Assembly (NCBI GenBank): GCA_033722675.1
Contig: JAWVYO010000015.1
Location: forward strand, 1 to 34,280
Source: DATHYU01 sp033722675
GTDB lineage: Bacteria; Actinomycetota; Acidimicrobiia; Spongiisociales; UBA11373
Length of the DNA: 34,280 nt
Direction: 5' to 3'
Below the pieces are notes generated by a model, which was not told the DNA's origin, made no database searches, and saw nothing but the letters and a program-made list of their open reading frames with translations. The translations under genes were made by a program, and so were the position numbers. Positions within the stretch are counted from its first letter, which is position 1, and the number at the start of each line of letters is the position of its first letter. This document shows, piece after piece, positions 30,250 to 34,280 of the stretch.

Positions 30250-31313
30250 CCGGCCTCGCCGCCCACCTGCGGCTCCGCCGGGATCCGGGGTTCGTCCTCG
30301 ACCTCGAACTGACGGTGCAACCAGGCTCGACCGTCGCGCTGCTGGGACCGAACGGCGCCGGTAAGTCGACGGCGGTCGCCGCGCTGGCGGGCATCGTCGC
30401 CATCGACGCGGGCCGGATCACCCTCGACGGGCGGGTCCTCGACGAGCCCGGGTCGGGAACGTTCGTCCCACCCGAGGACCGCCGGATCGGCGTCGTGTTC
30501 CAGGACCGCTTCCTGTTCCCCCACCTCTCGGTCGCAGACAACGTCGCCTTCGGGCTCCGCAGCCGCGGCGTCGACCGGGACGAAGCCCGCACCAGGGCCG
30601 AAGCATGGCTGGACCGCCTGGGACTCCCCGGGCTCGCCGATCGGCCCCCCGCCGACCTCTCCGGCGGTCAGGCGCAGCGGGTGGCACTGGCGCGAGCCCT
30701 CGTGACCGACCCCGACGCCCTCCTCCTCGACGAGCCCCTCGCTGCGCTCGACGTCTCGGCGCGCGCCGACCTGCGGCGCCTCCTCGCCGAGCACCTCGGT
30801 GGGTTCGACGGACCCCGTCTCCTCATCACCCACGACCCCACCGAGGCGTTCCTTCTCGCCGACGAGGTCCACGTCGTGGAGGAGGGTGCACTGACCCAGC
30901 AGGGCACCCCCGACGAGATCCGGCTGCGACCACGGACCCCCTACGCCGCCGACCTGGCGGGCATCAACCTCGTCCGGGGCACGGCCGATGGCGCCGTCGT
31001 CGTCGCCGGCGACCATCGCCTCCAGATCGCCGACGACACCCACGCCGGCCCCGTGCTCGCCACCATCCACCCCACGGCCGTCTCCGTGCACGCCGACCGG
31101 CCGTCGGGGAGCCCCCGCAATGCCTGGAGGACGACGGTGGACCGAGTCGAGCGCCTGGGCGGCCGGGTCCGGCTCCTCACCGGCTCGCCGCTGCCCCTCA
31201 CCGTCGAGATCACGGCCTCCTCGGCCGACGAGCTGGGGCTCGTGCCGGGCGCCGCCGTCTGGCTGGCCGTGAAAGCCACCGAGATCCGCGTTCGACCCGA
31301 CACGGAGGGCTAG
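30246..31313 (+). CDS. modC: Molybdate ABC transporter ATP-binding protein
   Basis: The 355-residue ATPase has Walker A GPNGAGKS (34-41), Q-loop VVFQDRFLFPHLSVADNVAF, signature LSGGQAQRVALARAL, Walker B LLLDEPLAALD and the switch His in LLITHDPTEAF. A C-terminal TOBE-like domain of about 120 residues (PVLATIHPTAVSVHADRPSG, VRLLTGSPLPLTVEITASSA) may sense molybdate. It completes a compact modABC operon. No molybdenum-cofactor or molybdoenzyme gene is in the window. A hairpin follows the stop codon directly. Confidence 0.92.
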   Translation: MTGLAAHLRLRRDPGFVLDLELTVQPGSTVALLGPNGAGKSTAVAALAGIVAIDAGRITLDGRVLDEPGSGTFVPPEDRRIGVVFQDRFLFPHLSVADNVAFGLRSRGVDRDEARTRAEAWLDRLGLPGLADRPPADLSGGQAQRVALARALVTDPDALLLDEPLAALDVSARADLRRLLAEHLGGFDGPRLLITHDPTEAFLLADEVHVVEEGALTQQGTPDEIRLRPRTPYAADLAGINLVRGTADGAVVVAGDHRLQIADDTHAGPVLATIHPTAVSVHADRPSGSPRNAWRTTVDRVERLGGRVRLLTGSPLPLTVEITASSADELGLVPGAAVWLAVKATEIRVRPDTEG

Positions 31314-31333
31314 CCGGAGCGCGAAAACTCCGG
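31314..31333. terminator. Hairpin directly after modC
   Basis: CCGGAG (31314-31319) and CTCCGG (31328-31333) pair perfectly around an 8-base A-rich loop, immediately after the modC stop. It may be a weak or Rho-assisted terminator, since there is no T-tract. Confidence 0.4.
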
Positions 31334-31357
31334 TGTCAAGGTCGAGCAGGGCCTACC

Positions 31358-31363
31358 GATACT
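31358..31363 (+). promoter_or_regulatory. Candidate -10 element of the M23 peptidase gene
   Basis: GATACT, close to the TATAAT consensus, ends ten bases before the ATG at 31374. The gap is too short for a cyclic di-AMP riboswitch. Confidence 0.4.
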
Positions 31364-31373
31364 GAGAGTGGTT

Positions 31374-33191
31374 ATGTCGCACACTCTCAGAACACACGCC
31401 TCCCGTCTCGCCGTCGTCGTCGCCGCGCTCGCCGTGGCGATCGGCCTGGTCGCCGGTCCGGCGGCCGCCCACCACGGCCCTCCCTACCAGGACGGCACCG
31501 AGCACGTCTTCGGCGAGATGGTCGACTACGACCTCGTCTTCCCCGTCGTCGGCGACTACACGTACGCCCGGGACACCTATCTGGACCCTCGATGCTGCGA
31601 CCCCGGCGAGGTCCATCACGGGCAGGACTTCATGGCGGACCGGGGGACGCCGGTCGTCGCGTCCGCCGACGGCGTCGTCCGCTGGACGGGGAGCATCTGT
31701 TGCTCCATCGCCCTCGAACACGACGACGGGTGGCAGACCTGGTACATCCACCTCGACAACGACACACCAGGCACCGACGACGGACAGGGGTGGGGCATCG
31801 CCCCCGGTATCGAGATCGGCACCCGCGTGGGCGCCGGGCAGCTGCTGGGGTGGCTCGGCGACAGCGGCGCCGCCGAGAACACGCCCCCTCACCTCCACTT
31901 CGAGCTGCGGGATCCCGAGGGGGTCATCGTGAACCCCCATCAGTCGCTGCGGGCGGCGGAGGTCGCCGGCGAGACCATGTGCGAGGGTCTCCAGCCCACG
32001 ATCACCGACGAGGACGGCGACGGCGTCATCGAGGGAACCGAGGGACCGGACGTGATCCTCGGCTCGCCGGGACCCGACACCATCCGGGGCCTCGGCGGTG
32101 ACGACGTGATCTGCGGTGGTGACGGTGGCGACGTGATCGACGGCGGTGACGGGAACGACCGGATCTGGGGCGGGGCGGGCGCCGACACGGTGGAACCCGG
32201 TGCGGGCGACGACGTGATCGTCGACGCCGCCGACGATCCCGATCGGACGCCCCTGGAGCACGATCCGAACGACGGCATCCTGCGCCTCGGCGACCGGGGC
32301 CCCGAGGTGACCGAGCTCCAGACGAAGCTGGACCGGCTCTCCTACGACCCCGGCCCGATCGACGGCATCTTCGGCAGCCTCACCGAAGCGGCCGTCCGAG
32401 CCCTCCAGACCGCCGAGCGCATCGGCGTCGACGGCGTGGTCGGCCCGACGACGTGGACGGTCATCAACACGTTGATCCTCGAGGGTCCCGCCGACGAGGA
32501 GGAGCCACCGGCCGAAGAGGATGCCCCCGCGGAGGACGTACCGGCCGACGAGCCGACCGACGACGCACCCGCCGAAGACGAGGCACCGGTGGACGAGGAG
32601 CCGCCGGCCGAGGAGGAGCCTCCGGCAGAAGACACCCCCGCAGAAGACACCCCCGCGGGGGAGACCCCCGCGGAGGAGGCTCCGGCCGAGGACGAGCCCC
32701 CTGCCGACGAGGCACCCGCCGAGCCGGGACCCGCCGTCCTCACCACCGGCGACCGCGGACCCGCCGTCGTCGACCTCCAGTCGAACCTGGCCACCGCCGG
32801 CTTCTCCCCGGGACCGATCGACGGCATCTACGGAAGCCTGACGGCCGCCGCCGTAGGGGCCTTCCAGACGGAGGCCGGCCTCCCGGTCACCGGCGAGGTG
32901 GACGCCACGACCCTCGACCGGGTGATCGCCGTTGCCGGCGAGGCCGGGACGGGCCAGGGCGGCGACGTCCAGGACCCCGCCGACCTGCCGATCCTCTCAC
33001 GGGGTGACCGTGGCGAGGCCGTCGAGGTCGCCCAGCGGCTGCTGCGGTCCGCCGGAGTGGCTCCCGGACCCGTCGACGGCATCTTCGGGACCCTCACCGA
33101 CATGGCCACCCGTGCGTTCCAGCAGGCCCGCGGCCTGCGACCGGACGGCATCGTCGGCCCCCGCACCTGGTCGGTGCTGCTCGGCGGCTGA
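31374..33191 (+). CDS. Secreted M23 peptidase with RTX-like repeats and three peptidoglycan-binding domains
   Basis: The 605-residue protein has a signal peptide (about 1-33, hydrophobic core LAVVVAALAVAIGLVAG, cleavage near AAA-HH). Next is an M23/LytM zinc peptidase region (HHGQD at about 80, HLHFE at about 173) with Cys pairs. Glycine/aspartate calcium-binding-like nonapeptides follow (GLGGDDVICGGDGGDVIDGG, about 235-275). Peptidoglycan-binding domain 1 comes next (about 302-365), then an acidic Pro/Glu/Asp linker (about 370-455, repeated PAED units). Peptidoglycan-binding domains 2 (about 458-520) and 3 (about 543-605) complete it. It should be exported and cleave or remodel peptidoglycan cross-links. 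ATG 31374 is preferred over GTG 31368 because it is closer to the usual leaderless spacing. Confidence 0.88.
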   Translation: MSHTLRTHASRLAVVVAALAVAIGLVAGPAAAHHGPPYQDGTEHVFGEMVDYDLVFPVVGDYTYARDTYLDPRCCDPGEVHHGQDFMADRGTPVVASADGVVRWTGSICCSIALEHDDGWQTWYIHLDNDTPGTDDGQGWGIAPGIEIGTRVGAGQLLGWLGDSGAAENTPPHLHFELRDPEGVIVNPHQSLRAAEVAGETMCEGLQPTITDEDGDGVIEGTEGPDVILGSPGPDTIRGLGGDDVICGGDGGDVIDGGDGNDRIWGGAGADTVEPGAGDDVIVDAADDPDRTPLEHDPNDGILRLGDRGPEVTELQTKLDRLSYDPGPIDGIFGSLTEAAVRALQTAERIGVDGVVGPTTWTVINTLILEGPADEEEPPAEEDAPAEDVPADEPTDDAPAEDEAPVDEEPPAEEEPPAEDTPAEDTPAGETPAEEAPAEDEPPADEAPAEPGPAVLTTGDRGPAVVDLQSNLATAGFSPGPIDGIYGSLTAAAVGAFQTEAGLPVTGEVDATTLDRVIAVAGEAGTGQGGDVQDPADLPILSRGDRGEAVEVAQRLLRSAGVAPGPVDGIFGTLTDMATRAFQQARGLRPDGIVGPRTWSVLLGG

Positions 33192-33209
33192 GACCCCGGC
33201 ATCGTCCGG

Positions 33210-33215
33210 TACCGT
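33210..33215 (+). promoter_or_regulatory. Candidate -10 element of the decarboxylase gene
   Basis: TACCGT lies 30 bases before the ATG at 33246, so this transcript would have a leader carrying GGAG (33235-33238), unlike most genes here. Confidence 0.4.
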
Positions 33216-33245
33216 CGCGTCGACAGCGAGCCGCGGAGCGCCTCC

Positions 33246-34280
33246 ATGCCCGACGCCACGACCGATGGGCCGTTCCACATGGACCCCGACGACTTCCGTC
33301 GTCACGGGCACGCCCTCGTCGAGTGGCTGGCCTCCTACATGGAGACCGTCGGCGATCGCTCCGTGACGCCGGACGTCGCACCCGGCGACATCGCCGGGGC
33401 GCTTCCCGACAGCGCCCCCGAGCGCCCGGAGCCCTTCGAGGCCTTGATCCGGGACCTCGACGAGGTGGTGATGCCGGGGATCACCCACTGGCAGTCGCCG
33501 GGATGGTTCGCCTACTTCCCGGCGAACACGTCGGGGCCCTCGATCCTCGCCGAGCTGGTGAGCGCCGGACTGGGCGTCCAGGGCATGCTCTGGTCCACGA
33601 GCCCCGCGGCCACCGAGATCGAGAGCCGCGTCACCGACTGGCTCGTCGACCTGCTCGGGCTCCCCCGGACCTGGAAGAACGCCGTCGGGCCCGGTGGCGG
33701 GGTGCTCCAGGCCACCGCCTCCGACTCCACCCACCTCGTCCACGTCGTGGCGCGCGAACGGGCGACCACCGACGCGCCGCTCGTCTCCTACGCCTCCACC
33801 CAGGCACACTCGTCGGTGGAGAAGGGCGCCCGCGTCGCCGGCATCGATCACTTCCGGGCCATCGACGTCGACGCGGCCCTCCGAATGCGGCCTGACGTCC
33901 TCCGCGCCGCGATCGCCGAGGATCGGGACGCCGGGCGGGTCCCGCTCATCGTCACCACCGTGCTCGGCACCACCGGGACCGCGGCCGTCGACCCCATCGA
34001 CGCCGTCTCGGGCATCGCCGCCGAAGAGGGGATCTGGCACCACGTGGACGCCGCGTACGCCGGTTCGGCCATGATCTGCCCGGAACTGCGGCACCTGCAG
34101 GCCGGGGCGGGATCCGCCGACAGCTACACGTTCAATCCGCACAAGTGGATGTTCACGACCTTCGACTGCAACGTCCTGTACGTGGCCGACCGCGCCTCGC
34201 TGATCGACTCCATGTCGATCACGCCGCCCTATCTGCGCAACGCCGCCTCGGAGTCCGGCGAGGTCATCGACTACCGGGAC
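33246..34280 (+). CDS. PLP-dependent aromatic amino acid decarboxylase family protein, N-terminal 345 residues
   Basis: The frame runs off the right edge. Visible landmarks of group II decarboxylases are FRRHGHALVEWLASYMETVG, HWQSPGWFAYFPANTSGPSI, SPAATEIESRVTDWLVDLLG, SYASTQAHSSVEKGARVAGI, VTTVLGTTGTAAVDPI, HVDAAYAGSAMICPE and FNPHKWMF. The Lys of NPHKW (about residue 300) should bind pyridoxal phosphate. The family decarboxylates DOPA, tryptophan, tyrosine or related amino acids, and specificity cannot be read from what is seen. ATG 33246 is supported by GGAG seven bases upstream. About a quarter of the protein is missing. Confidence 0.92.
   Translation, partial: MPDATTDGPFHMDPDDFRRHGHALVEWLASYMETVGDRSVTPDVAPGDIAGALPDSAPERPEPFEALIRDLDEVVMPGITHWQSPGWFAYFPANTSGPSILAELVSAGLGVQGMLWSTSPAATEIESRVTDWLVDLLGLPRTWKNAVGPGGGVLQATASDSTHLVHVVARERATTDAPLVSYASTQAHSSVEKGARVAGIDHFRAIDVDAALRMRPDVLRAAIAEDRDAGRVPLIVTTVLGTTGTAAVDPIDAVSGIAAEEGIWHHVDAAYAGSAMICPELRHLQAGAGSADSYTFNPHKWMFTTFDCNVLYVADRASLIDSMSITPPYLRNAASESGEVIDYRD

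Noticed and set aside
31314..31373. Cyclic di-AMP riboswitch ahead of the cell-wall hydrolase
   Set aside because: The interval is only 60 bases and holds a simple hairpin and a promoter-like box, too little for that riboswitch fold.

Overview
The window is very GC-rich, dense, chromosomal-looking bacterial DNA with about 37 protein genes and one tRNA gene. It contains no transposase, integrase, phage gene or CRISPR array. The gene content points to Actinomycetota, most likely class Acidimicrobiia: a luciferase-like oxidoreductase of the F420-dependent type, a compact actinobacterial Tad/Flp pilus locus, a secreted or anchored protein with a poly-Thr linker, MpaB/DUF2236 and DUF2332 proteins, and many GTG starts. 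This placement is an inference from gene content, because no phylogenetic marker gene is present.

Layout. (1) 1-281: tail of a GGDEF protein. (2) 367-6040: a Tad (tight adherence) pilus operon coupled throughout by overlapping start and stop codons: a small hypothetical protein, CpaB/RcpC, TadZ/CpaE, TadA/CpaF, TadB, TadC, Flp pilin and three pilin-like TadE/TadG proteins. No prepilin peptidase or secretin is in view. (3) 6085-9808: a uridine-kinase-like P-loop kinase abutting a cytoplasmic GH13 glycosidase-like protein, with a convergent LacI repressor that has a perfect palindrome just downstream of its own predicted promoter. (4) 9914-18560: a DUF2332 protein, a DrrAB-like ABC exporter, an LLM oxidoreductase, a HerA-like ATPase with a coiled-coil tail, and a second ABC exporter with one ATPase and two permeases. 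(5) 18605-23215: an MpaB-like oxygenase, a HAD phosphatase, a phytoene-desaturase-like flavoprotein, a VOC protein, a 5'-3' exonuclease and a DUF454 membrane protein. (6) 23226-25680: a hypothetical protein, a short divergent S-adenosylhomocysteine-hydrolase-like protein and a two-domain rhodanese in one coupled operon. (7) 25677-27494: an endonuclease-IV-like TIM barrel fused to a LigD-type primase-polymerase domain, the most striking gene here. (8) 27546-34280: an anchored hypothetical protein, tRNA-Lys, modABC molybdate import, an M23 peptidase with RTX-like and three peptidoglycan-binding domains, and the start of an aromatic amino acid decarboxylase.

Two genome-scale habits stand out. 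At 12 protein genes and the tRNA, a TANNNT hexamer (typical -10 element) ends only 6-10 bases before the start, which implies leaderless transcripts. Five of the six convergent gene pairs share exactly four bases in which the two stop codons interlock (CTAG four times, TTAG once). The genome is evidently highly compacted.

The best candidate for a new system is the endonuclease-IV/LigD-polymerase fusion, which joins abasic-site incision and short-gap filling in one polypeptide. The kinase/GH13/LacI cassette and the SAH-hydrolase-like/rhodanese operon are secondary candidates.
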